Part shown: positions 1 through 10,720 of the stretch, piece after piece
Layout of the letters: each line of letters opens with the position of its first letter
Numbering within the stretch: the stretch's first letter is position 1
NCBI GenBank assembly: GCA_037389465.1
Contig: JAZARR010000095.1
Location: forward strand, 2,916,001 to 2,980,000
DNA: 64,000 bases
Origin: Baylisascaris procyonis
Taxonomy: Eukaryota > Nematoda > Chromadorea > Rhabditida > Ascarididae
Direction: 5' to 3'
Position numbers and translations under genes: made by a program
The notes under the pieces: model-generated
Database searches by the model: none
What the model was told of the DNA's origin: nothing
The model's input: only the letters and a program-made list of their open reading frames with translations

Positions 1-1
1 A

Positions 2-2677
2 GTGCTCGGGCGTCACGGAGTTGGTAAGGCCAACTCAAACGGCACAATGCTACTCGAACTATGTGCAAAACATGAACTGGTCATAACTAACACAGTCTTT
101 CAACAAGCAAACAAATTCAAAAACACGTGGATGCATCCCAGGTCGAAACACTGGCACATGCTCGACTACGTAATAACCAAGCAACGCGACTTGAAAGACG
201 TGAAATTAACCCGAGCAATGCGCGGAAGCATGACATGGTCGGATCATGTTCTAGTTCGTAGTACTGTGCGCCTGACAACGACGCCTCCGCAGAGGTGTCG
301 ACGAGGTCTCAATGTCAAGAAGCTCAACGTGAGCGCGCTAAAACGTCTGGACGTTCGAACGGAGCTGGAACAAGAACTTAATGCCAGGCTGAGTGAGCGG
401 GAGAACAACGATGGAGCCGACGACGACTGGAACAACTTAAAAGATATAGTCTATAACGCCACAGCCAGAGTTGTTGGCTTCGTGAGGAAACGCAGCAAAG
501 ACTGGTTCGATGATCAGGATACTGAAATCCGAGCGTTACTGAACAAAATGCACACCACACATTTGCAGTGGATAAATGATAAATCGTGTGCCGCCAAGAA
601 ACATGCTTATAACATAGCCAGGAAGGAGGCAAATGTGAGACTTCGCACAATGAAAGAACGCTGGTGGGCCAATATGGCAATCGAGCTCCAGACAGCAGCA
701 GACCGCCATGACATGAAAGCATTCTACGACGGCCTCAAGGCAGTCTACGGTCCAAGAGATTCCGGAAGTGTTCCAGTTCATTCGAAGGACGGCTCTCATC
801 TCATAACTGACCGTGAGAAGATTCTGGAACGCTGGGCAGAACACTTTCGAGCGGTGCTAAACCAAGCATCAGAGTTCGACTCAACAGTGCTCTCCGAAGT
901 TCCTCAATGGAATGTGTCCAATGATCTGGCGTATCCTCCATCAGAACGCGAGGTGCTTGACGCCATCCAATCGCTGAAAGCGGGCAAGGCGCCTGGTGCC
1001 GATGGCTTATCCGGCGAAATATTCAAATACGGCGGACGCAAACTTATTCAGTGGCTCACAACTTTATACCGGCACATATGGGAGCGCGAAGAAGTCCCAC
1101 AAGATTTCAAAGACGCGCAAATAGTTCATATTTTCAAACACAAGGGCGATCGGGCAACCTGTGACGATCACAGAGGCATCTCTCTCCTGTCCATCCCAGG
1201 CAAGATCCTGGCAAGAGTAATTCTCAACCGACTTGCCTTGCACGTCTCCAATAACAACATCCTCCCAGAAAGTCAATGTGGTTTCCGCGCTGGTCGTAGC
1301 ACCATCGACATGATATTTAGCGCTCGTCAACTGCAGGAAAAGTGTCGTGAACAAAACAAAGACCTTTTCGCTGTTTATGTTGACCTCACGAAAGCTTTCG
1401 ATTCTGTCAACAGAAAAGGTTTGTGGTCACTTCTACGGAAAATTGGATGTCCAGATAAGTTCGTAAACGTGATCCGATCGTTCCATGAAGGGATGCGCGC
1501 TCGCGTTATTGAAGCAGGCAGCATGTCGAATGCATTCGAAGTTACCAGCGGCACGAAACAGGGATGTGTACTTGCTCCGCTTCTGTTTGGGATCTTCTTT
1601 GCCATGATGCTGTCGGTCGCATTTAAAGACTGCAATACTGGCATACCAATTCAATTTCGAATGGATGGCAACATCTTTAACCTCAAACGGTTAGAAGCCA
1701 GAACAAAAGTGCACACTGCAGTCATCCGGGAACTCCTATATGCTGATGACTGCGCGTTAATGGCACATTCCTGCGCGGATCTACAAGATATCATGAATCG
1801 ATTTGCCACGGCAGCCAACCGTTTTGGCTTGAAGGTCAGCCTGAAGAAAACCGAAGTTATGTACCGAGAATGCCCAGATCGTCAGCAGCCTACATCACAC
1901 ACCGTAACAGTTGACGGATCCAGTCTCCGGGTTGTCGATAACTTTACATACCTAGGCAGCACACTTACAAGCTCAGCATATAATGACACAGAAACCTCCA
2001 GAAGATTGGCGAAAGCGAGTGCCGCATTTGGCAAATTGTACAAACGTCTCTGGAGCAGACATGAAGTGAAACTGAGTACTAAGGTTGCGGTATACCGTGC
2101 AGTCGTGCTAACAACGCTTCTCTACGGTTCCGAAACCTGGACGCTATATCGAAAAGACATCAAGAGGCTGGATCAGTTTCATATGCGATGTTTACGCAAG
2201 ATTGCAAACATCAGCTGGCAAGACAAAATAAGGAACACTGAAGTGCTGAAAAGGTGCGAGATAACTGGTATCGAAGCATACATCATCTCATCCCAACTAC
2301 GTTGGGTTGGGCATGTCATCAGAATGCCGGACAACCGCATCCCCAAGCAACTACTTTACGGACAACTCGCCTCTGGGGAACGGAAACGAGGGCGTCCGCT
2401 GCTTCGATACAAGGATGGAGTCAAGGCAACGCTGAAAGCGTGTCAAATGGAGCTGAAGGATGACATAGTACATGACAGACAGCTGTGGAGGAGAGCATGC
2501 CGCGAGGGGACTGCACGATTTGAGAGATGTCGAGTTCAAGCACTGGAAGAGAAAAGATCGCGACGACTATTGGGCACAAGTGGGCCGGATCAAGGAGTAC
2601 GGTTTATCTGCGATAGGTGCAACAGGACGTGCTTATCTCGAATTGGACTCGTCTCACACATGCGCGTTCACCGGTGA
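2..2677 (+). CDS. LINE ORF2-type endonuclease / reverse transcriptase (5' partial)
   Basis: The visible frame is 891 codons and is open to the left edge, so the start and most of the endonuclease are missing. Residue numbers count from base 2. The end of the APE endonuclease shows the SDH signature at residues 80-82, where the His is catalytic in the family. Reverse transcriptase motif A (VDLTKAFD, around residue 460) and motif C (YADD, residues 580-583) are intact, with SGTKQGCVLAPLLF between them. The C-terminus holds one C2H2 finger (Cys 870 and 873, a 12-residue spacer, then HMRVH). This layout, including the terminal finger, is common in invertebrate and fish retroelements that are often mis-annotated as craniofacial development protein 2-like. 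Family-level function is target-primed reverse transcription. No frameshift or internal stop is seen. G+C is higher than in the surrounding sequence. Confidence 0.94.
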   Translation: MLGRHGVGKANSNGTMLLELCAKHELVITNTVFQQANKFKNTWMHPRSKHWHMLDYVITKQRDLKDVKLTRAMRGSMTWSDHVLVRSTVRLTTTPPQRCRRGLNVKKLNVSALKRLDVRTELEQELNARLSERENNDGADDDWNNLKDIVYNATARVVGFVRKRSKDWFDDQDTEIRALLNKMHTTHLQWINDKSCAAKKHAYNIARKEANVRLRTMKERWWANMAIELQTAADRHDMKAFYDGLKAVYGPRDSGSVPVHSKDGSHLITDREKILERWAEHFRAVLNQASEFDSTVLSEVPQWNVSNDLAYPPSEREVLDAIQSLKAGKAPGADGLSGEIFKYGGRKLIQWLTTLYRHIWEREEVPQDFKDAQIVHIFKHKGDRATCDDHRGISLLSIPGKILARVILNRLALHVSNNNILPESQCGFRAGRSTIDMIFSARQLQEKCREQNKDLFAVYVDLTKAFDSVNRKGLWSLLRKIGCPDKFVNVIRSFHEGMRARVIEAGSMSNAFEVTSGTKQGCVLAPLLFGIFFAMMLSVAFKDCNTGIPIQFRMDGNIFNLKRLEARTKVHTAVIRELLYADDCALMAHSCADLQDIMNRFATAANRFGLKVSLKKTEVMYRECPDRQQPTSHTVTVDGSSLRVVDNFTYLGSTLTSSAYNDTETSRRLAKASAAFGKLYKRLWSRHEVKLSTKVAVYRAVVLTTLLYGSETWTLYRKDIKRLDQFHMRCLRKIANISWQDKIRNTEVLKRCEITGIEAYIISSQLRWVGHVIRMPDNRIPKQLLYGQLASGERKRGRPLLRYKDGVKATLKACQMELKDDIVHDRQLWRRACREGTARFERCRVQALEEKRSRRLLGTSGPDQGVRFICDRCNRTCLSRIGLVSHMRVHR

Positions 2678-2683
2678 TGAGAT

Positions 2684-2699
2684 CCGTTGACTTCAACGG
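2684..2699 (+). promoter_or_regulatory. 3' UTR hairpin of the LINE
   Basis: CCGTTGA and TCAACGG form a perfect 7-bp inverted repeat with a 2-base loop. It sits 7 bases after the ORF stop and 12 bases before the TA tail. LINE reverse transcriptases of some clades recognise 3'-terminal stem-loops of their own RNA; that role here is inference. Confidence 0.55.
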
Positions 2700-2709
2700 C
2701 TCAGTCCAT

Positions 2710-2711
<2 letters not shown>

Positions 2712-2769
<58 letters not shown>
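2712..2769. repeat. (TA)n tail of the LINE
   Basis: This is a pure TA dinucleotide run of 58 bases directly after the LINE 3' UTR. It is interpreted as the element's terminal repeat, though expansion after insertion is possible. Confidence 0.9.
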
Positions 2770-2772
<3 letters not shown>

Positions 2773-4371
2773 ATCTTCACTGTAATTAATGCACAACGAT
2801 CACTTAACAATAGTTGTTTTTGTGGGCGCTACTTTTTATGGCTAATATAGGCCGAAGGCGATTCAAGTAAATCTGAGAGAAGAAGAAACCAATATGTGAC
2901 GATTCTTATCCTCATAATTATGCTCTCGGATAGGAAAAAGTCCATGTGGGGAATGCTTCGTTTCTCATTTATTCCCCTCACCTATCATTTTCACCAAATT
3001 ATAATATCAATTAACATAAAACATAACAATTAAATTGCATTAGCATTTCTCTGTCATTGTTCGAATCAATTGTAATACAGTATATTTTATAATGTAGAAT
3101 TAGATCACGCAAAAATGATTGCGTTTTGTTCCCACTGGTTTCATTCAGCCGTAAAAATACATTTATTGCGTGCGTTCAGTTAGCTTTTGTGCTAGTTTGT
3201 GAAAATCAAATGACTCAAAAAAAGACATCTAATGTAACGAAATAACAAAAATTTACTTGAATAGAATCTAATGCGAAACTTGTATGCGACATAAGAGGCA
3301 AAAGCTATAAAAGTCTCCTTTTCTTGGAACGTCACAAAAGTGATGCAATGTGTTGGTTAATGTAATCTGGGATTAATTAATGATAATTTTTAATAGATTA
3401 CAATAAAATTTATAAATCTTTGGTGCATTTTCAGAATTTTCCGTTATTTTTACTTCGCAAATTCTTAATTCATGTATGCGAATTTGTAGGAATATTGGAG
3501 TTCGAAGGGGAGCATGCGAATTACTCAGAATCGATTAGACTGCATTAGAGCATTTAACAGCGGAAAATTTACGTCCAAAATTTTTTACAACCGACAGATT
3601 ACAGAATACCTTACAGAAACGGACCGCAAAAGAGGTAAAGAATTGTTGGCAGAATAGACGCATTTGCAAATTTGCTCACTAAGCTAATCGTTGCAAAAAT
3701 TAACAAAAAGAGTAATATTCGCATAAGTTTTATGCAATCGATGGGCTTTCCTAATAGCCAATATTGGTGCAGAATGAGCATTCGGTCGATGCAAAATATA
3801 TCCAATTTTTTGGCTGTTTTAAATGGCTGTAACTCTTTGTGAAATCGATGTATCAGTTTTGAAGATGTTGCTGAAGAGGTCAGCATATATTATAAATCAT
3901 ATCCACCAAATTTCTTAGCTCTAACTTCAAAGGTTTCCGAGTTGAAACCATTGAACTCGCAAATGAGGGATATACTTATGCAAGTAGAAAAATGACGTTT
4001 GCAAATTTGCATAAACTATTGAAATGGGAAATACAATCGACGATAAGGAAGCATGAAGTCGATTGTCACCCTTCTTTGTCGTCTACTGGGCTAACGATTT
4101 GTCTAAGTTGACCATCTATCGAAAAGAGAAAAAAGGGCTTTTCTGAATAATTGATTAAGAGCAGTTTCCTCTAAGTCATTCAAATAGATCATTTGTTTCG
4201 TTTGTCGGCCACACTAATGTTGTCAGCAATTTACATGCAACAACACAATCGAATAAAGTGACCATTTTATGATTGATGATGTCATCAGTGAATTTCATAG
4301 TGACGTCATTCCTTCAGAATATGAAGTGATGCGACAAAAACCAACCAAAAAAAAAACCATTATGCCGCCTA

Positions 4372-4412
4372 ATATCCTCATACTTCTCTTTATTTAAAAA
4401 ATATGAGGATAT
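4372..4412. repeat. 11-bp perfect inverted repeat
   Basis: ATATCCTCATA (4372-4382) and its exact complement TATGAGGATAT (4402-4412) flank a 19-base AT-rich loop. It could be a relic of a foldback element or a chance hairpin. Confidence 0.6.
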
Positions 4413-4650
4413 CAGATATGAGTACAAAGTATAGTTGCAACCAAATAGAACAGAGAAATAATCGATTCATTTATTTTTCTACTGTAAAATGAAAGACTTT
4501 AATTAATCCACAATAGAAGTCTTCATAAAGGTGGAGTGTCTTATTTTTGGGCATCAATAAGATCGATTTCGATGGAGGATCCTTAAGCAATTGACCACAT
4601 TTCCCATGAGAATATTTATTGCAATAATGCATTTTATATTTTTTACTCTC

Positions 4651-4696
4651 ATATATATATATATATATTTTTCAATATTATCTCATATATATATTA

Positions 4697-4791
<95 letters not shown>
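4651..4791. repeat. (TA)n microsatellite, interrupted
   Basis: TA runs at 4651-4669 and 4703-4791 are separated by a short AT-rich interruption. No LINE 3' UTR sequence is adjacent. Confidence 0.9.
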
Positions 4792-4795
<4 letters not shown>

Positions 4796-5652
4796 AAAGA
4801 GAACGAATAAAAGAATTAAATTATGGCTCATACGAATTCTTGTTCTATGAATTCAAAGTGCATTATTTGATTCATTGGTGTTGTTTCACTAATAGTTAAA
4901 ATGAACTGCATTATGGATGACATCATCTTAACTTCATTTTTTTATAGCTAATAGCAGTAATACTTTTCCATCATATCCTCCCCCCCCCCTTGTTGTTATC
5001 GGTTTTATGCTACGGTATGCTTGAATATGATTGAGAACTAGATTTCTTTCAGTTAAATGGTATATTATAAAAAGTGATGCTTTCTTGATGGATGGGAAAT
5101 ACTTGTTAAATGCCGATGACGTCATGGATTTCTGGTATTTGCCCATTCGTTTTTTCAACGTTTACTATTTGAATGAAAGTATCATTTTTTTTTTCGAATG
5201 AAAGATGCATTTGTTAAATGTCATTCACCTTTCTAGCGTTAACATGACAATTGCGCCTTTAGCAGGTGACATATTAAAATACATTGTTAATTATATTTTA
5301 TTGCTAATTACTGCTATGAAATAAAGCGTAATGCTAAAAAGTTGACTTATCACAAGCATAGTGATAAGGCTCAGGCTTAAATCCTATTTGCTGAACTAAA
5401 CCGAATTCCTAAATTGGTTGTTATTTATTGGGTGGGAGAGTGCAATTGTATGGCCATGTTTTCGTTAACGATGAAAATTAACGTCCTCTTCTAGTAAAAC
5501 CAACCACTTTTTGCATATGATCACCATCTATTTCGTCGAACTCTCAAGGCGAATATCCGTTTTGGCCGCGTCTGGCTACGATAGAACAAATTCTTGCCAT
5601 AAACGGCAAATTTCTCCGATCCCTATTCATTGCTAATTGCTTTTTTTTTTTT

Positions 5653-5700
5653 GAAATTGACAAAATTGAAATTGACAAAACGAAATTGAAATTGACAAAA
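5653..5700. repeat. short tandem repeat, GAAATTGACAAAA type
   Basis: Three imperfect copies of a unit built on GAAATTGACAAAA follow a run of 12 T. Spacing varies by a few bases between copies. Confidence 0.7.
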
Positions 5701-5838
5701 AATACTCTGCGTTTATATGCAAATTTTGAAAAAACACTATTCTAATTGTTTCAAAGTTAACCGTGAGAAATAAATCTTATTTTTGAATTTTTTTTTTTTT
5801 TTTATCTTTTTATTTTTTTTTTTTATATTTTTTTCTAC

Positions 5839-7084
5839 GATAAGAATTTTTGATCGTGGATTGATTATTTACACGCCGTATTCGCAACGGCTGTTGCAAA
5901 TATATTGTTGTGGACAAGTAAGTAGAGCTCTCAAATTCATAAAAAGTTTGTGTGGTCAGTTTGTGTGGACAGAAACTATGTAGCCAAATGCCTATTATCT
6001 ATAAAGAGAACAAAGCACAACAAATGATCTACTCAAGAAAAAATTTTGTAAATACATTACCGAAAGTGAATCATTTATTATAGTCCCATATGCTCACTTC
6101 ATAGTTAAAGAAACGAATAGCTCACATTCGTTCTTCTTTTGGTCAACTTTTTCCCTCCTTCTAATATCATCTATGCTGTGGACTTTCGCTTATGTACGAT
6201 ATAGGTGAGCCAATCTGCAGTCGATTCATTCTCTTCCCTCACTTAACATCCACAAATTGTTGCTTCCTGATATGTTCTCGGACTCCCCGAAGACGAATAA
6301 AAAGATTATTCAGTTGACGATGTGAAAGCAATCTCAAGTAGTATCGTATCGCCCTAAGTATTTGCACTTAACGAGTTCTAAAAGAGTAGTGGATGCGTAA
6401 TGCTTGAGAAATGAAATTGGAATAAGCCTAAAAGTGATCGATTTTTGTGACTCCTAAGAGGAGCTTGACAACTGATATAATCAGCGAAATAAACTTTTGT
6501 TATATCAAATCTAAAGTGCATCTTTTATACATCGATAGCTATAGTTATTCACCGATTGAAGTATTTTATTGCTTCGAATTCTCTGTTGAAGTTTCACATT
6601 TAATAGATTTTAATTGCCTATGAGCAATTTTTCCCTAGCCGCATAAATATAGAACTCACTCATAATAATAAGACCTTTTTTAATGTTTGTAATATGGATA
6701 CTAATAGTGGATCCTAGACAGTGAAGCAAGTACTATTGTTACCAATATTATTACAAAATGTTTCTTGGCAATTTGTTAAGCATCACACATTGAATAAAAT
6801 TTAAGCATAATATCTAATCTAGTTCTGTCTACGTTCTGATCTACTTCTATTCACATATTGTGACACTAATATATTCACATTCTGGTGTATTTCAAGTTGT
6901 GTTACTTGTAGCTGCGATCGTCAAAATTTTGCACCTTTTTCTAGCGCAACCTTGTTCAGTTCATCGCCACTTAAGGCAATATTTGGTGGTGATATCATCC
7001 GCATTTAATTTCGCAGTGCTACTTCCGTTGAGTATTGCTGTTGGCTTATTCTTGAGAAGATCGGCGTCATCCTACGTCATATGT
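5839..7084 (+). CDS. possible membrane-protein exons (weak)
   Basis: Two islands with higher G+C are seen. One ends at a perfect donor (GGACAA|GTAAGT, donor at 5917). The other, about 6893-7084, is open and reads as two hydrophobic spans (motifs VVLLVAAIVKILHLF and YLVVISSAFNFAVLLPLSIA) and ends at a GTGAGC donor. A phase-1 join of the first donor to the second island gives a continuous hydrophobic segment. However, the first island has an in-frame stop upstream in that frame and no clear acceptor, and the second has only a weak TTTCAAG acceptor. It may be a real multi-span gene whose other exons I could not place, a decayed copy, or chance. The family is not recognised. Confidence 0.22.
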
Positions 7085-9787
7085 GTGAGCCATCAATAAA
7101 CTTATTTATGATTACGTCAGCTAGCGAACGAGCAATGTGGGCGATTGCTTTCATGGAACAAGCAACAAGCCTCAAAAGCACACTGATATTCTATATATAG
7201 TACATAGTTCTATGTTTCTTCGATGCGTTCCTCGTAGCCCCTCCCTATGATATCCTTCTATCGAATATCATTTTTAACGGTAATCAACAACTACAAAGGA
7301 ATATGAGAGTTATCTGCGTATCATATGACATCATCAGCGCATAAATAAACACAATGTGCACACTAATGAATTCTCCCTTTTACTATTTGATTTAATTAAG
7401 TGCTGTATGATGTGCTGTGCACAACGAATATTATTTCATATATATTTATTTACATCTATTATTTACATTTTAATAGTTTTAGACATTCATTTGTAAACAA
7501 AGAAATAAGCAGATTTTTGATCGTTCTTTTTTTTGGTAAATAATCAAAAAAATGAAAACTATGTCATTTTTTTACAAAATTGAGCCAAGCTTTTCAGTTT
7601 AAAGTAAAAATAATTGGCATAGGCAGTCAAGAGGTAAAGAAATTTAAGGAAGTTGTATAGTTATTGGAGATAACAATGATAATAAAAGCGAATAATGAGC
7701 TATTTCCATTACACGTCGATGTTAGTGATGAAATCAGTGCTGATAAGGAGCTTTCAATGACTCTATCGAATATATTCTTTGATATTTTAGTTCATTTATG
7801 ATAAGAACTTTACAATCTGGAATATATCCATTTTTCTTTCAAATCTCTTTAACGATACCTCTAAAACGCTTATCCTCCTACATATGTATGTGAATTGCGT
7901 TCACAAGGCTTTGGAATTTGTGGAAGCAGTTCATTGCAAAGGCAGTCAAGCTTTGCCTACCAATATGCTTTGTGGTGTTAATTTGTAAACAGATATGCAA
8001 GGCATCTAATTACGAGTAATTAGAATATAACATCGCAAAGATAATCGAATTATTTGGTTAAGCCCTTTCAAATGATGCAAATTCGTTAGACGTTTTCGAT
8101 TCATAACATTTGGCTGGGTACGGTGATCCTTCCAACAAAGATGGATAGTATTTTTTATTGCAACGATTTTTATAAGAGAAATATTTCGAAAATTCTTTAA
8201 GGAATCATATTTATCAACTTATAATCCAACGATTGACGCCATAATACTTTCAATAATTGGAAACAAAAAATTGAATGAACTTTTTTTTTCGAAAATATAT
8301 TCTAACTAGGTTTCATTCTTTCAAAATTCAGTTAAATATTTATTTTCCCCAAAATATTTCCCTTTTAATTGATGAAATAATTTACTTTCCAGGGAATAAA
8401 TTTTCCATTTCATAAATGATAAAAAAGAAATATTCAGTCGACAACAAATGTTTTAAGAAGAAGAGTTAGAAATGCGCTTACTTATGCAATATAAGTATCA
8501 TAGATTCTACACATTCTATAAATTGAAGCATTTAACTTTATAGAAGAAAGCATAAAATTGTTTTAACTAAATCGGTAATTTTTTTTTTCAAAGGAGGCGA
8601 GAAACAAGAGAAAAACAGTACTAGAAAGAATAACGAAATAACGAAAATAGCGAAATAGTCAAAATAATCAAAAATTAATTTGTTTATCATTTTTGCAACT
8701 TCATTTTGAATATTTTAATGCACGAAAAAAAATTTCTAAATGGCGCACAATTTTCGTTTACATGAAGAATATTCATAAAAATTTCTATTCTCAAGCATTT
8801 TCGTTATTTAGCTTGAATAGAGATGATCGAAACGGTTTAGCAGTTTTGCTGCTAGAGTGCTACAATCATTTGTATCATATCTGCATATCAGTGTTGAAAG
8901 AATTTTTATATTCCAATTATTTCAATAGATAATCGCAGGTAAATCAAAACTCATTTTTGTTGAATTCGATGAACGTTTAAATGGTGGATAGCTAATATTT
9001 GGTTTGATCATATTTATCTCTATATCGTTTTTATATCATTATTCCTAATGAAGACAATACATTCAATGGTATTTTGTTGCATTGCCTTTTCTTGTTCCAC
9101 ATATATCATTTGTAAGAGAATCATGTAGGAGCGAAAAAATAAACCACAAAATAGGTGATGGGAAGGATATGAGTGAGGGGAAGAATTTACAATCATTTAG
9201 ATAAGACAATGAAATGGCTAAATTGTTGTTTAGTTCTTTGATCAAGTTGCCTATTGCTATGGTAACGTACGTATGCAACTTTACTTCGCAGACAATCGGA
9301 TTCAATTTTTCAAACAAATAAGCCTAAAAATTGACGAGAATTCATTGTGCACATGAAATTTAGAAAAAAAAAAGTTAAACGCTCTTTGAGTTGATTAATT
9401 GATGCCATTCTTGTGGAATTTTTCTTTTTCCAGAAATTTCGATCAAACTTCATCTTAGCGACTAATCATCTATGATGACGATAGAATAGTACATAAAATT
9501 TAACGTTCAGAAAAAAATTCGTTGGCATTGAGTGACGTGCAATACTTTCTTCTAAAAATTGCATTAGCTAGTATAAGTTGGGAAAGAAAAAATTTTAAGA
9601 TGCTGTAAAAAGATATTAGAAAGAGCAATAATGTTTAATAAAGTATTAGCTATACAAAATTAGTGAATGAATAGCACAATCAGAAGATGATGTTTTGAAG
9701 TGAACTTTGCAATTTACTTCATAAGTCACTTGTATGATTAGATAGAGTAGGACGATCTCTTGTCAAGATGGAATCTTTTAAAATAAG

Positions 9788-9832
9788 GGTTGGGGGGGAG
9801 GGGGGAAGGGGGGGAAGGGGAAGAGAAGGAAG
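9788..9832 (+). repeat. G-rich tract, quadruplex-prone
   Basis: Runs of 5-8 G separated by single A or AA occur on the plus strand. This pattern can fold as a G-quadruplex. No gene lies next to it. Confidence 0.7.
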
Positions 9833-10453
9833 AAGATAACGGAAGGTCGGCATGCTTATTGAACGCAGATGCCCATTAGTGCAATGGAAATCTGTCATTC
9901 ATCGAATCTTTTAAAACAATCATAACTTGTTATTTCAGATCAGCATCTAAAGGCCTTAATGGTGTGATCGGCCCCATCGTGATATCATTTCGTTCAGTCA
10001 TGACGTCATTCTACGTTTTGAATGTTCGTTGAATGAGTGGAACACTCGAGTGCAGTATTTCGTTCAATTAAATTGTGCACATTTTGCAATATTCTTTATT
10101 ACATCAAGTTTTCAATGCTATTTACACTATACTATAGATAGAGATTCCAAAGAAATAAAGCCCCCTTCTCCTAATGAACGTCGATCACTTGAATAAAGAC
10201 TATAAAAACATCTGAATTTTGCCTACTGTAAGATCTTATAGATCATCAAGCCCGTATCTCATGAGTAGATTAAAATAGATTTACCAAGTAGATCAAAGAT
10301 CTATTTGTCCTGAAAGTATTTTTGCCAATATTTTCCTGAGTTAACTTCTTTTTCTATCAAACAGTTGTCTCTTATTAAGAAGCAATTAAACGGGGAATTT
10401 TAACACCTTAAGTAATTTTAGATGCTTTTTTCATCTTCAACTAGAATGTCACC

Positions 10454-10720
10454 TCAATTCAACCTCGCCATCCAGAAGTCGTATATCTGCAATGAATATT
10501 TTGATCTACATGAAGTAATTTCATTCTTAATCGATGTTTCTTTCTGCAATTTATGCAGAAAGCCACCAAACATCAAACGCATAAAATGAAACCTAAAATG
10601 AGGACGGCGATTCGTTGAAATGGTTTCATATTGAAAAACAAATACGCTAATGAATGGTTCGAAGCCGCATGTTATAAAGTTGCAAAGCGACGATCGTCTA
10701 TTAGAGGTCCCATCCGGCAT
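10454..10720 (-). CDS. 88-codon ORF, possible exon or decayed gene
   Basis: An ATG at 10720 opens an 88-codon frame in a patch less AT-rich than its surroundings. A second frame reads like a membrane span followed by a basic stretch (CINCRKKHRLRMK) but has an in-frame TGA in the hydrophobic part. Several TTTTAG/TTGCAG acceptor-like sites occur inside. It could be a small gene, a multi-exon fragment or a pseudogene. The product is not recognised. Confidence 0.18.
   Translation of the reverse strand: MPDGTSNRRSSLCNFITCGFEPFISVFVFQYETISTNRRPHFRFHFMRLMFGGFLHKLQKETSIKNEITSCRSKYSLQIYDFWMARLN

Larger units (their letters stand above)
1..2769 (+). mobile_element. non-LTR (LINE) retrotransposon, 3' portion
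   Basis: The window opens inside a LINE-type element. One reading frame runs without a stop from the left edge to 2677 and carries the end of an APE-type endonuclease, a reverse transcriptase and a C-terminal zinc finger. A 3' UTR of about 34 bases follows, with a perfect 7-bp hairpin at 2684-2699, and then a pure TA-dinucleotide tail at 2712-2769. A simple-repeat tail instead of poly(A) is known for several LINE clades, including RTE- and CR1/L2-like elements; the clade is not settled here. The 5' end lies outside the window. The intact frame suggests a recent insertion. Confidence 0.93.
2770..5838. other. AT-rich spacer, no supported gene
   Basis: This is about 3 kb of AT-rich sequence with stops in all frames. 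It contains two TA arrays (4651-4669 and 4703-4791), a C10 run near 4981, an 11-bp inverted repeat (4372-4412), and a short tandem repeat based on GAAATTGACAAAA (5653-5700) after a T tract. I see no exon supported by both splice sites and composition. Confidence 0.6.

Noticed and set aside
244..1654. Several minus-strand ORFs of 60-114 codons across the LINE
   Set aside because: Shadows of the reverse transcriptase frame.
4651..4791. TA arrays elsewhere as tails of further LINE copies
   Set aside because: None is preceded by the hairpin-bearing LINE 3' UTR.
4591..4899. Frames rich in alternating Tyr-Ile across TA arrays (also at 2604-2850, 14036-14352, 39466-39678)
   Set aside because: They are translations of TA microsatellites, not proteins.
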